64,000 nt of DNA, from assembly GCF_004138485.1 (NCBI RefSeq), contig NZ_RYEV01000004.1, positions 1,238,803-1,302,802 of the forward strand, given 5' to 3'. Source of the DNA: Peristeroidobacter soli. GTDB lineage: Bacteria; Pseudomonadota; Gammaproteobacteria; Steroidobacterales; Steroidobacteraceae. The position numbers and the translations under genes were made by a program. A model generated the notes under the pieces. The model searched no databases and had not been told where the DNA came from. It saw nothing but the letters and a program-made list of their open reading frames with translations. Below, piece after piece: positions 19,001-27,281 of this stretch (the first letter of the stretch is position 1; every line of letters begins with the position of its first letter).

Positions 19001-19596
19001 TCCATGCTCTCATCATTGATCGCGGCATTGCCCAGATTGAAGAGCACGAAGATCAGCACCGCGCCGGCGTAGGCGGCCAGCGTCTTGCGCGTCAAGGTCG
19101 ACACCGCGAACAGCAGCGCCGACAGCACGAACAAGTTGGGCACCGCCAGCACGACGAACGCATACAGATAGTGCCAGGCGTGGAACGGCCCGACGGTGCC
19201 GCTGGACCACGGCCCATGAGCGCCGGCGATCAACCCGGGAATGACGAAGGCGTAGCACAGGCAGGCCGCGAGCAGACTGCCGATGAAACGACCCAGCAGA
19301 TAGCCGCGCCACGACACCGGACAGGAGAACACCACTTGCCAGCTGTCGATCTCGAAATCGCGCGTCACCGACGAGGCCACCATCGAGGCGACCAGGAACA
19401 TCGCGAAGAAGCTCAGGATGTTGACGAACAGAATGATGTTGTTGGGGGCGTTGACGTTGATGTTGCCGCCGCCGACGATGTCGCCGGCGTACGCCATCAA
19501 CACCACACCCATCGCGGCGAACACCAGGCCGATGAACCAGAACTGTCGCGAGCGCGTCAGCTGCGCCAGCTCATAACGCGCAATCTCGCCGACCAC
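16036..19596 (-). CDS. ABC-2 permease fused to M1-family aminopeptidase
   Basis: A 1186-residue fusion. Residues 1 to about 590 form two ABC-2-type membrane bundles (FIGLVFAAMGVVLMAYAGDIVGG, SFFAMFLVASMVASSV, then a second set from about 320 with VVLMILGFVNAWALASL). The rest is an M1 gluzincin metallopeptidase with the zinc site HEAGH near residue 923 and the third ligand in LQETLAQYAG. It starts with GTG only 3 bp after the ATPase stop, so the two form one transporter. This permease/M1 architecture is known as a family, but its substrate is not. The peptidase domain probably faces the periplasm and trims N-terminal residues from peptides. Confidence 0.88.
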   Translation of the reverse strand: MVGEIARYELAQLTRSRQFWFIGLVFAAMGVVLMAYAGDIVGGGNINVNAPNNIILFVNILSFFAMFLVASMVASSVTRDFEIDSWQVVFSCPVSWRGYLLGRFIGSLLAACLCYAFVIPGLIAGAHGPWSSGTVGPFHAWHYLYAFVVLAVPNLFVLSALLFAVSTLTRKTLAAYAGAVLIFVLFNLGNAAINDESMEPFVFLVDLFGISTLNLTTRYWTPYELNTQLAPLAGTFLWNRLIWLGVGVAAMAWTLVRFNPYPRSPQIKANVPAETGQRNVDERPIATQVHDRNTAWQQLVGRVGLEVRAVVRSIPFVVLMILGFVNAWALASLVDPVFGAPPLLLTRVAVKSLGDGLTLPLLIVIAYYAGELVWRERQVKLDQIVDAMPARNTVFLLSKLLALWTVVAALLAVSIAAMVILQLIKGTPIDASMYLREMGYRVLPFLWVGALALIGQVLSPNKYLGMLFMVIYIAVSLASSTLFDMPSLVVPGSHPTSPISGLANSTFYRLEGLKYDLYWAALSAVLVMLSHLLWRRGTDEGIAKRLRVAKRRIGVPQAATLAISLVAFAGIGRWLYVEDYVDNPIPPSDAVTDATQLRYEQVMRPLENKPLPVMKSVRLDLSTDLQTRRATSRGEIVLRNKHDRPFDTLYVALTPLAKVKQLSVEGGVVDQDFADIHVARYRFTSPMQPGETRTVRFDLDVDFSNFPGGQLSSRLETSGTALSLSEVMPDVLGYSSYSALGDPRKRAKHGLPEDRAHIATLDEPWGRDFNGLFGQSDNIDFEGTYSVDKGQVAFMGGELVRSWQQGDRAFFHYRSKTPISLALTLQQGAYRVLRDRAAGIDLAIYYNPPDDFHVAEFMKHFKIAVEYFTAEFGPFPYPEFRLIQKAFDAGANSNSGQLTLGEFAGFVSDLSKNSAVDWGTHVVGHEAGHNWWGLMVTSAKVEGATMLQETLAQYAGLMTLEKSYDKAMVARFLRESIKKYNADRNKSKFAEVPIYRSRSDTDYVHYWKGAPVIYGVKELIGEQALNQALREYFAKWAFASGPYPTSLDLLAIIRAHTPEQYQQTLTDYFERILLHDLSVSEARVETLSGGRFKVIATIHTKKMERTAEGSEQSVPLHEPVQIAVVDEEINRGDRYSARWLASERRWIDAERTQVEFIVNERPGAVVVDPYHNFIERNLDDNVKLLH

Positions 19597-19599
19597 CGC

Positions 19600-20463
19600 T
19601 CAATCCTCCGCGCCGATGATGGAGAAGTACAGGTGTTCGAGCAGCGGCTCGACCGGCGAGAAGCCATTGGGCTGCGCATCCGCCAGCACGTCGACGACCA
19701 GAGCACCGGACACATAGCGCGACAGAATCAATCGATGTTGTGCCTTCACCTTGGCGAGATCGTTGCGGCCAATCTCCTTGCGCCAGAGCTTGCCGCGCAA
19801 CTGCGACGTGAGCGCATGCGGCGAGCCGTGCGCGACGATCTGGCCGCTGTTCATCACGGCCATCCTCGGGCATAGATCCCACACGTCCTCGACGATGTGA
19901 GTCGAGAGGATCACCACTACGTTCTCGCCGATCTTCGCCAGCAGATTGTTGAAGCGATGCCGCTCTTTCGGATCGAGACCCGCGGTGGGCTCGTCCACGA
20001 TGATCAGGCTCGGCGTTCCGAGCAGCGCCTGGGCGATGCCGAACCGGCGCAACATGCCGCCGGAATAGGTGCTCACCGCTTTGTTTCGTTTGTCGTAGAG
20101 ATGCACGAGGTTCAGCATGTCCGACACGGTGCTGCGCCGGGCACTCGCGGGGATGCCTTTCAAAGTCGCGAAGTGCATGAGCAAATCCCAGCCGGACACG
20201 CCGGGATAGACGCCGAAGTCCTGCGGCAGATAGCCCAACCTGGCTCGCAACGTCGCCGGCTCCGCCAGCACGTCCAGGTCGTCGAAGCGGATGCTGCCCT
20301 GGTCGGGCAACTGCAAGGTCGCGATGGTCCGCATCAACGAAGATTTGCCGGCGCCGTTGGGCCCGAGCAGCCCGAACATGCCGGCGGGCACGTCGAGCGA
20401 CACGTCCTGCAACGCGTGCACGCCATTGGGATAGGTCTTGCCTAGATTCTGGATACTGAGCAT
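19600..20463 (-). CDS. ABC transporter ATP-binding protein
   Basis: A 287-residue ATPase with Walker A GPNGAGKS, Q-loop in YLPQDFGVYP, signature YSGGMLRRFG, Walker B LIIVDEPTAGLDP and a switch His in LSTHIVED. It partners the permease/M1 fusion 3 bp downstream and follows the STN receptor by 31 bp, so receptor, ATPase and permease-peptidase probably form one operon. The C-terminal half after about residue 215 resembles other ABC-2 (NatA/CcmA-like) ATPases. Confidence 0.92.
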   Translation of the reverse strand: MLSIQNLGKTYPNGVHALQDVSLDVPAGMFGLLGPNGAGKSSLMRTIATLQLPDQGSIRFDDLDVLAEPATLRARLGYLPQDFGVYPGVSGWDLLMHFATLKGIPASARRSTVSDMLNLVHLYDKRNKAVSTYSGGMLRRFGIAQALLGTPSLIIVDEPTAGLDPKERHRFNNLLAKIGENVVVILSTHIVEDVWDLCPRMAVMNSGQIVAHGSPHALTSQLRGKLWRKEIGRNDLAKVKAQHRLILSRYVSGALVVDVLADAQPNGFSPVEPLLEHLYFSIIGAED

Positions 20464-20494
20464 GAGTCGTCTCTGGTCGTCGTCTCGAGCGCTA

Positions 20495-23014
20495 TCAGCG
20501 GGTCGCCATGCTCAACCCGATACCGATCTGGCGCGGACGCGGTCGCGCCCCCGAGAAGGACGTGTTGAACGGATCGATCTTGCCGTCCTCGTCGGTCAAG
20601 TTGCGTCCGAACAAATAAACGTCCAGCGCCTTGAAACGAGCGCCGACGCGCGTGTTCAGAAAATACAGATCGTCGGAATAGCTGGTCAGCTGCGTCTCGG
20701 TGTACGGCATCCGCTCTTGATATTGGCCGGTAATATTCAGATACGCGGGCACGGCACCGAGGCGGAACTCGTAGTCCGCGGTCAGCGAACCGGAGAGGCG
20801 CGCCACGAAATCCATCGGGTCGTCTTTCTTCTTGTCGAGCGTGGCGACGTCGTACTGGGCATCGATGTAGCTGCCGCCAAGCCCGAGGGTCAACGCCGGC
20901 GTTGCCCGCAGACGAATGTTCCAATCGAAGCCCGTGCCCGTAGCCTTGCCGCCATTGGTGGTCACCGAAAACGGCGAGCCGACGAAGGGAGTGAACAAGG
21001 ACTGAACGTCCTTCCATTCGTTGTGGAACACGGCTCCTTCCAGAACCAGCTTGCCCTGCGCGAACACCAGCTTGGTGCCCACCTCGTAGGTCCACAGATC
21101 TTCCGGATCGTAGCTCGGTGCAATGACCACGCCGGGAGGCGCGACTGTCAGATTGAAGCCGCCGCTGCGGAAGCCCTGCGCCGCGTTGAAATACACCATG
21201 CGATCGTTGGAGAAGCGGTACGCCAGGTTGAAACGCGGCGTGAGCGCATCGAACGTCGCCTCGCCTTCGGTGACGGTCGTCGGCAGGCCGGGCGTCAGCG
21301 TGCGGTTGACCTGGTGCTGCTCGTCCTCGTACCAGCGCAGGCCGACGGTCGCCTCGAGTCGTTCGGTGAGTTTCCAGGACGACTCGCCGAACACCGCCTT
21401 CGACTTGGATGTCATCGGGGCATAGGCCGTCAGCAAATTCATGTCGGGGACGATGCCGGGCAGCGCGCTGACCACGCTCAGTTGGGTGTAGCTGTCCTCC
21501 AGATATTCGAACTTTCGATAGAAGGCGCCCGCGGTCCAGGACCACCGGCCATCGGTGTTGGAGGTCAGACGGAATTCCTGACTGAAATCTTCGGTGCCGA
21601 CCACACCGTTCAGCAGCGCGCCTTGGAACAACGGCGGGCTGGGCGGGGGCGGATTGAAGAGCGCCGCATACCCTTCGACCGACACCGCGACGCTGTAATC
21701 GCGATTGACCTGAGCGGTCGAGCTCAGCAATTTCACGGCGCCGAAGTCGTAGTCGACCGTCAGGTTGTAGAGCTCGTATTCGTCCGACAGTGGCTGGGGC
21801 AGAGAATTGGTCGCGAGCCCGTCCCCGGTCCCGGAGTTGATGCCATCGCCTTCGACCTTTTGCTTGAGCAGCATGAAACCGATCTGCAACGACTCGGTCG
21901 GCGCCCACAGACCCTTCAACCGCCCGGTCCTGGTCTCGACGTTGTTGATGTCTTCCCTGCCCAGCACGGTCTCGTCGAGCCAGCCGCCCACATCCTGAGC
22001 CAGGCCGACGACGCGTAGTGCGAACTTGTCTTCGACCAATGGAATGTTCGCGAAGGCGCTGACACTCGTGCTGGCATCGCCGCCATTCGTGTCGTAGTAC
22101 TCGCCGTCGACCCCGAAGCTGTAGGCGTCGAGCCGAGGCTTGCGAGTGATGATGCGAATCGTGCCGCCCATCGAGCCCTCGCCGAACAAGGTGCCTTGCG
22201 GCCCGCGCAACACTTCGACGCGCTCGATGTCCAGAGGACGCACGTCGGTGCTTTGACTGGCGTTGCGGCTGCCGGTGGCGACTTCATCGAGATACGTTCC
22301 AACGGTCGGCAAGCCGCTGCGGGAAGCGATGCCCCGGATGAAATACTGCTGCTGATTGGGCGCGGTGTTGATGGCGGTGAAGCCCGGCACCGAGTACGCC
22401 AGATCGGCGAGAGTGACGGCGCCGCTGGTGGTGACCTGATCCGAAGTCAACACGGAGACGCTCAGTGGCACATCGAACAGCCGGGCTTCGCGCTTGGTCG
22501 CGGTGACCACGATTTCTTCGAGGCTGATGGTTTCTCGCGAGCTTTGCTGTGCGGCCAACTGCAACGGCTGCCGATCCGACGCGAGCGGCATCTGTTCGTT
22601 GCTCTCGCCGAGTGCCGCGGTCCTCAACAGCTTCGCTTGATTGTTTCCAGACTTCCGAGCCTTGGCCGGATCGCGGATCAGCAGGACGCCCGAAGGCGTT
22701 CGATCGGCGATCAATCCCGAGCCCGCGAGCAGCAGATCCAATGCCTGATCCGTGGTGTACGCACCGGCCACCGCCCCGCTGCGCTTGCCCTCGACCAGCT
22801 CCTGAGAAAACAACAATTGTTCGTTGGCCGCGGCGGACAGCGCTTTCAGCGCGTCGGACAGCGGCTGAGAAGGAATCGACAAGTCGTGCACGATGGCACG
22901 GGCGGCGGCGGGCTGAGCGGCGAGCGACGCTGCGCCGGCCAGCAGAATAGCGCTGCAAGCAGTTGCTGAGAGGGCCAGCCGGATGCTGCCTCGAATGCCC
23001 GGGGTCGTAGCCAT
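20495..23014 (-). CDS. TonB-dependent receptor with N-terminal STN domain
   Basis: An 839-residue outer-membrane transducer: signal peptide, STN domain at about residues 42-115 (LSIPSQPLSDALKALSAAANE, GAYTTDQALDLLLAGSG), an unusually long linker to about 165, a TonB-box region (ISLEEIVVTATKREARLFDVP) and a plug (VEVLRGPQGTLFGEGSMGGTIRIITRKP). The barrel ends in LSMATR, so it lacks the usual terminal aromatic residue. The sigma/FecR pair lies immediately upstream, making this the likely sensor for that pair. It probably heads an operon with the ABC ATPase and permease/M1 genes. Confidence 0.9.
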   Translation of the reverse strand: MATTPGIRGSIRLALSATACSAILLAGAASLAAQPAAARAIVHDLSIPSQPLSDALKALSAAANEQLLFSQELVEGKRSGAVAGAYTTDQALDLLLAGSGLIADRTPSGVLLIRDPAKARKSGNNQAKLLRTAALGESNEQMPLASDRQPLQLAAQQSSRETISLEEIVVTATKREARLFDVPLSVSVLTSDQVTTSGAVTLADLAYSVPGFTAINTAPNQQQYFIRGIASRSGLPTVGTYLDEVATGSRNASQSTDVRPLDIERVEVLRGPQGTLFGEGSMGGTIRIITRKPRLDAYSFGVDGEYYDTNGGDASTSVSAFANIPLVEDKFALRVVGLAQDVGGWLDETVLGREDINNVETRTGRLKGLWAPTESLQIGFMLLKQKVEGDGINSGTGDGLATNSLPQPLSDEYELYNLTVDYDFGAVKLLSSTAQVNRDYSVAVSVEGYAALFNPPPPSPPLFQGALLNGVVGTEDFSQEFRLTSNTDGRWSWTAGAFYRKFEYLEDSYTQLSVVSALPGIVPDMNLLTAYAPMTSKSKAVFGESSWKLTERLEATVGLRWYEDEQHQVNRTLTPGLPTTVTEGEATFDALTPRFNLAYRFSNDRMVYFNAAQGFRSGGFNLTVAPPGVVIAPSYDPEDLWTYEVGTKLVFAQGKLVLEGAVFHNEWKDVQSLFTPFVGSPFSVTTNGGKATGTGFDWNIRLRATPALTLGLGGSYIDAQYDVATLDKKKDDPMDFVARLSGSLTADYEFRLGAVPAYLNITGQYQERMPYTETQLTSYSDDLYFLNTRVGARFKALDVYLFGRNLTDEDGKIDPFNTSFSGARPRPRQIGIGLSMATR

Positions 23015-23068
23015 GGCGTACCTTTGCTGTTGTGAGTGTGGCCAGATTCAGTGACTCGACACTCATTC

Positions 23069-23096
23069 CGACGGACCATCGGAGCAAACCCGCAGC
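23069..23096 (-). promoter_or_regulatory. Candidate ECF-like promoter upstream of the 20.5-23.0 kb receptor
   Basis: Minus strand: GCTGCGG (23090-23096), 12 bases, then GGTCCGTCG (23069-23077). The -35 is identical to that of the 13.7-15.9 kb receptor and the spacing is the same. The -10 is CGTCG rather than CGTCT, so this is a weaker candidate. Confidence 0.4.
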
Positions 23097-23122
23097 AGGC
23101 CGTTACAATTTTGTTGCTGGTT

Positions 23123-24205
23123 TTATTCTGTCGCCGCGGTGAGCTGAATCTCCGCGCTGCCGGTGCGCTCGCTTCGCACTGGAAAATAGGTCGAGATGGC
23201 CTCGACGAAGGCATCGGCATCGCCTGCCGTGAAGACGCCGCTCACTTCGAGGTTGGCCACGGACGGACTCACCTCGATCTGCAATTTCGAGTAACGATTG
23301 ACTCGCTCGGCGGCGCTCGCCAGCGGTTCGTTGTCGAAGAACAAGCGGCCGCTCTGCCAGGCCGTGGCCCGCTCCACATCGATCTTCGGCACCATCGTGG
23401 CCCGGCCGTTGGCACGCACCGTCAGTCCCTGACCGGCCGTGAGCTCGACGACCGACGCCGCTGAGTTTCTTTGTCTCGGAGGCAGCGCCGACGTTTGTTC
23501 GGCCGCGGCGGCCGGCGGCGTCGGTGCACTTGATGCTACCGCGATACCCGTCACCGCCACGCGCCCTTCCAGCAAGGTCACGAGTACGGTCTCGCCCATG
23601 CGCTCCACGTTGAACTGCGTGCCGTGCGCGACGACCGTCTGATCGCCGGCCTGCACGCGAAACGGTCGCAGTGGATCGCGGGCCACGTCGAAGCGAGCCC
23701 TGCCCCGTTCGAGCATGAGCAGCCGCACGCCGTCTGTATATGCCACTCGAACCCGCGACTTCGCATCCAGCGTGACCACCGAACCGTCGTCGAGTCGGAG
23801 CGCGCGCTGTTCGCCGATGCCGGTCGAATACACGCCTTGCTGTAAATAGAAATAGAGCGCGCTGCCGATCAGCACGACACAGACCGAGGCAGCCAGCGCC
23901 ACGTGATGGGAGAACCAGGCTCGAACCGACCAACGTCCGCTGGCGGCGCGGCGGGCATCGTCGAGCGCGTTGCGTCGGGCGACCATGACCTCCGGAGCCG
24001 CGGCGTGCGCACCGATGCCGGACCAAGCGGCCGCGACCTGCCGATAAGCCAGCTCGTTGCGCTCGTCGCTATCGATCCAGCGCTTGAACTCCGGCAGATC
24101 TTCGACCCGCGCGTCTTCCGAACGGACGCGCACGAACCATTGCGTCGCCTGCTCCAGGCGATCGTCCGACTCCGGACCCGGCATTGAATCCGTCAACTTG
24201 CTCAC
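23123..24205 (-). CDS. fecR: FecR-family anti-sigma/sigma regulator
   Basis: A 360-residue FecR protein starting with GTG, which overlaps the sigma stop as GTGA. It has an N-terminal segment (QATQWFVRVRSED, FKRWIDSDERNELAYRQV), a transmembrane helix at about residues 104-125 (VALAASVCVVLIGSALYFYL) and a FecR domain (LDDGSVVTLDAKSRVRV, RGRARFDVARDPLRPFRV, AHGTQFNVERM). A Pro/Ala-rich insert at about 225-250 precedes the C-terminal domain with NRYSKLQIEVSP. It ends 108 bp before the STN receptor, its probable partner. Confidence 0.9.
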   Translation of the reverse strand: MSKLTDSMPGPESDDRLEQATQWFVRVRSEDARVEDLPEFKRWIDSDERNELAYRQVAAAWSGIGAHAAAPEVMVARRNALDDARRAASGRWSVRAWFSHHVALAASVCVVLIGSALYFYLQQGVYSTGIGEQRALRLDDGSVVTLDAKSRVRVAYTDGVRLLMLERGRARFDVARDPLRPFRVQAGDQTVVAHGTQFNVERMGETVLVTLLEGRVAVTGIAVASSAPTPPAAAAEQTSALPPRQRNSAASVVELTAGQGLTVRANGRATMVPKIDVERATAWQSGRLFFDNEPLASAAERVNRYSKLQIEVSPSVANLEVSGVFTAGDADAFVEAISTYFPVRSERTGSAEIQLTAATE

Positions 24206-24768
24206 TTGGAGTGCATCCGACGCGTCAGGTGCAACAGCGCCCGGCTGATCTGTTTCTCGACGCCGCTCACCGAAATGCCGTACAGCTCGGCGATCTCGCG
24301 CACCTTCAGATTCTCGAACCGATACAAATGGAACATAGCACGAGTCCGCTCGCCCAACTCGTCCAGAGCCGACAGCGCCTCCTGCAGGGTCCTCTCCCCC
24401 AGTACGACGCGCTCCGGGGACAAACCCTCAGTGAGCGCGTCGGCGAAATCGGCCACGGCCTCGGAGGGCAGCGGTTCTTCGACGCCATGCGAACGGACTT
24501 TGCGGGCCCGATCCCGCAACAGATTGACGGCGATACGAAATACCAGGGCTTCGGCATTCAGGATCGGGCCGTGTTCCAGACTGCGCAGCACCCGTTCGAA
24601 AACGTCCTGAGTCAGGTCTTCGGCCTCGGCGGCGCTGCGCACCCGGCGGCCGAAGTACGCCAGCAACGCCAGCCGATAGCGACTGTCGAGGTGCGCGAGC
24701 AGTGCGCTGGGCGCGTCACGAGTCGCCAGGCGCAACGGGCTCTGCTGTCGTGACGAATCGTTGGCCAT
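24202..24768 (-). CDS. FecI-type ECF RNA polymerase sigma factor
   Basis: A 188-residue ECF sigma factor with region 2 (FGRRVRSAAEAEDLTQDVFERVLR, AVNLLRDRARK) and region 4 (LDELGERTRAMFHLYRFENLKVREIAELYGISVSGVEKQISRALLHL). It starts only 7 bp after the S9 peptidase stop and overlaps fecR by four bases. The sigma/FecR pair is therefore probably read through from the peptidase promoter at 27242-27269, which would place this sigma under the control of the ECF-like promoter set. Confidence 0.9.
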   Translation of the reverse strand: MANDSSRQQSPLRLATRDAPSALLAHLDSRYRLALLAYFGRRVRSAAEAEDLTQDVFERVLRSLEHGPILNAEALVFRIAVNLLRDRARKVRSHGVEEPLPSEAVADFADALTEGLSPERVVLGERTLQEALSALDELGERTRAMFHLYRFENLKVREIAELYGISVSGVEKQISRALLHLTRRMHSK

Positions 24769-24775
24769 GGGATCT

Positions 24776-27202
24776 TCAGGAGGCTGGTTCGGCGGCCGGC
24801 ACCGGGGACGGCGGCTCCTGCCCGAGCAAATGCCGGACGAAGAAGTCCCAGGTCCGGCGGATGCTATACGGATTGCGGCTGTTGGCGTGGTTTCTATTGG
24901 GAAGATACAGCAACTCGAAATCGCGGTTGGCCGCGATCAACGCATCGACGAGCTGCAACGTCGAGCCGGGCACGACGTTCTCGTCCAGCTCGCCCATGAT
25001 CATGAGCAGCTTGCCCCGTAACCGTGCCGCCTGCTGTCGCCCATCCGCCGCCGTCCAATTGCGGGGCACTTCGGTGGGCGAAGGCCGCAGCTCGGAACCA
25101 TCGCTGTAGACAGGTCGGCCTTGAAACGTGGTCCAGTGATAGTCGAGATACATGTCGTGCATGCTGCCCGGAGGCACGCCCGCGACGCCGACTTTGTAGA
25201 AGTCCGGAAATTCGAGCATGCCGCGCAGTGAACTCCAGCCACCGTAGGACGCGCCGGTGATACCGACGCGTTGCGCATCGATGTAGGCGAAGCGCTGCGC
25301 CAGTTGCTGGAGGGCGGCGACGTGATCGTCGAGTCCATTGATGTTGAGTTTGCCGAAGCCCGCTTGCGAGAACTCGCGCGAGCGATACGCCGTACCGCGT
25401 GCATCGATCACAACTGCGATGAACCCGAGACGTGCGAATGCGGCGGCAGATGCGATCCCCGGCGGACCCTGTAGCGCCTGAGTAAAACTGCGCGGCACGA
25501 CCGCCGTCAATGGACTGGCGTACTGCGTGTCGATGACGGCGTATTTACGATTCGGATCGAAGTCGGCCGGCTTGTACATCACGCCGTAGAGATCCGACTT
25601 GCCGTCGGCGGCTTTGACCACGAACTCCTCGGGGGCTCGAAACCCTGCAGCGAAGAGCTGAGTCGCATCGGCCGTTTCGACGACCGCGACCCGGGCGGCA
25701 TCGTCGGTCCGGCGAATCAGCGTTTGCGTGACCCCGTCGATGGGCGAGCTGTTGTAGACCGCGAACTTGCCGCTGGGTGAAATCACGTCGTAGCCCACGG
25801 CCCCGTCGATGGACAGCACGTCGTTCCAGGGACTGGTGATCAAATGATCGCCGGGCTCGGGCGTCAACAGTTTCAGGTCCGAGCCATCGAAGTTCACCCG
25901 ATACAAGTATCGATAGTAGGGATTGCCCGGCTCGCGCCCGCCGGCGGTGAAGTAAATGCGTCGACGCCGCTCGTCCACGTGCACCACGTCGCGGACCAGC
26001 CAGTCTCCTTGCGTGATGCGATTCTTCAACGTGCCGGTGAGCGCGTCGTATAAGTAGAGATGTCCCCAGCCATCGCGTTGTGAAAACCAGATGACTTCGC
26101 GACCGTCGGCGGTGGCGCGCACGTTGGGAGGATTGTAGGAGGTGCTGTTGAGATCGACGCGTGGCTCGCCCCGCTCTTCGATCACCGTGCGCACGGCACC
26201 GGTCTTCAAGTCGGCATCGAAGAAGTACGCCGATTCCATGTTGTCGCCGAACGCCACCGCCAGCAGTCGTTGGTTGTCCGGACTCCACCAGGTCTTGCGA
26301 ATGGCGAGCAGATCCTGTTGCAGCACCAGCAGCTTGTCGTACGGATACTCGATGCGACGATGCTCACCGGACGCCACGTCGAACACGAACCATTCCAAGG
26401 TCGCGGGCCGCTCGCCCACCAGCGGGATGCGAACCTGGTGCACCTTGGGCCGGAAACTGCCATCGGCCGGCGCCGATTCGAGGAATGGATATGCCGCCAC
26501 GTGTCGCTGATCGACGCGCGATACGATGAATCGCCTGGAATCGGGCGACCAATAGGATTCCAACGGCGGCGGGCTGACTCCGGAACGCAGCCGGGGTACG
26601 AACGCCGCTTTCCAGCCATCGGGCGTGATGCCGTAGCCGAAATTCGCTTCGCCATCGTCGGTGAGCGCGCGCTCCTGACCATTGATCACATCGCGCAGCC
26701 AAAGATTTCCGTCGCGCGTGAATGCCGCCCACTTTCCATCGGGAGAAACGATCATTCCCGCGGTGGTCTTCGTCGCCAGCGTGCACGCCGCAGGGCTCAA
26801 CGTACAAACGTAGTCTTTGCCCTCGATGGAGGCGCGCAACTTGGATTGCGTCCACTGGCCCGCGGCATCGATGCCGGCGACTGGCAGCTTCTTCGCATCG
26901 ACCGGCTTGCCGCTCGCCTCCGACAATGCATTGGCCAGGGCGCGATGCTCGAAGGCCGGACGCTTGCGGCCATTCGCGGCGTCGACGATCACGAACTCCT
27001 GACCGGTCGCGGTTTCGCGCCGATACCAGAACTCATCGCGCCCCGGCAGCCAGTGAGGCACGACGCGTTCGTTGAGTACCAGCGCACCGATGCGATCGGA
27101 CAACAGCGCCTCGGCCTGAACATAATCTTCATGGGTGACGGCCGCCGCCGGCACGCAATTCACAAAGGCAAGCGCCACCAGCGCCTTGCTGACGTTTCGC
27201 AT
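24776..27202 (-). CDS. Exported S9-family peptidase (DPP IV-like)
   Basis: An 808-residue serine peptidase with a signal peptide (ALVALAFVNCVPAAAV), a DPP IV-type N-terminal propeller (FTRDGNLWLRDVINGQERALTDDGE, YWSPDSRRFIVSRVDQR, FTAGGREPGNPYYRYLYRV) and an alpha/beta-hydrolase domain. The domain has GASYGG as nucleophile motif, the acid in GELDENVVPG and the His in NRNHAN. DPP IV relatives remove dipeptides from N-termini. It is a paralogue of the next gene upstream (27282-29552), with the same domain order and many shared blocks, so the two arose by tandem duplication. An ECF-like promoter lies 40 bp upstream. Confidence 0.9.
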   Translation of the reverse strand: MRNVSKALVALAFVNCVPAAAVTHEDYVQAEALLSDRIGALVLNERVVPHWLPGRDEFWYRRETATGQEFVIVDAANGRKRPAFEHRALANALSEASGKPVDAKKLPVAGIDAAGQWTQSKLRASIEGKDYVCTLSPAACTLATKTTAGMIVSPDGKWAAFTRDGNLWLRDVINGQERALTDDGEANFGYGITPDGWKAAFVPRLRSGVSPPPLESYWSPDSRRFIVSRVDQRHVAAYPFLESAPADGSFRPKVHQVRIPLVGERPATLEWFVFDVASGEHRRIEYPYDKLLVLQQDLLAIRKTWWSPDNQRLLAVAFGDNMESAYFFDADLKTGAVRTVIEERGEPRVDLNSTSYNPPNVRATADGREVIWFSQRDGWGHLYLYDALTGTLKNRITQGDWLVRDVVHVDERRRRIYFTAGGREPGNPYYRYLYRVNFDGSDLKLLTPEPGDHLITSPWNDVLSIDGAVGYDVISPSGKFAVYNSSPIDGVTQTLIRRTDDAARVAVVETADATQLFAAGFRAPEEFVVKAADGKSDLYGVMYKPADFDPNRKYAVIDTQYASPLTAVVPRSFTQALQGPPGIASAAAFARLGFIAVVIDARGTAYRSREFSQAGFGKLNINGLDDHVAALQQLAQRFAYIDAQRVGITGASYGGWSSLRGMLEFPDFYKVGVAGVPPGSMHDMYLDYHWTTFQGRPVYSDGSELRPSPTEVPRNWTAADGRQQAARLRGKLLMIMGELDENVVPGSTLQLVDALIAANRDFELLYLPNRNHANSRNPYSIRRTWDFFVRHLLGQEPPSPVPAAEPAS

Positions 27203-27241
27203 CTGAGCCGGTCCTCATCGATAATTCCCCTGGCGCATAAA

Positions 27242-27269
27242 AGACGCAGGCGGGAGAATCATCCTCAAC
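27242..27269 (-). promoter_or_regulatory. ECF-like promoter of the S9 peptidase/sigma/fecR unit
   Basis: Minus strand: GTTGAGG (27263-27269), 12 bases, CCTGCGTCT (27242-27250). The -35 and the CCTGCGTCT block are identical to those of the amidase operon. The CGTCT end lies 39 bases before the ATG. Confidence 0.75.
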
Positions 27270-27281
27270 GCTCGCGCCCTG

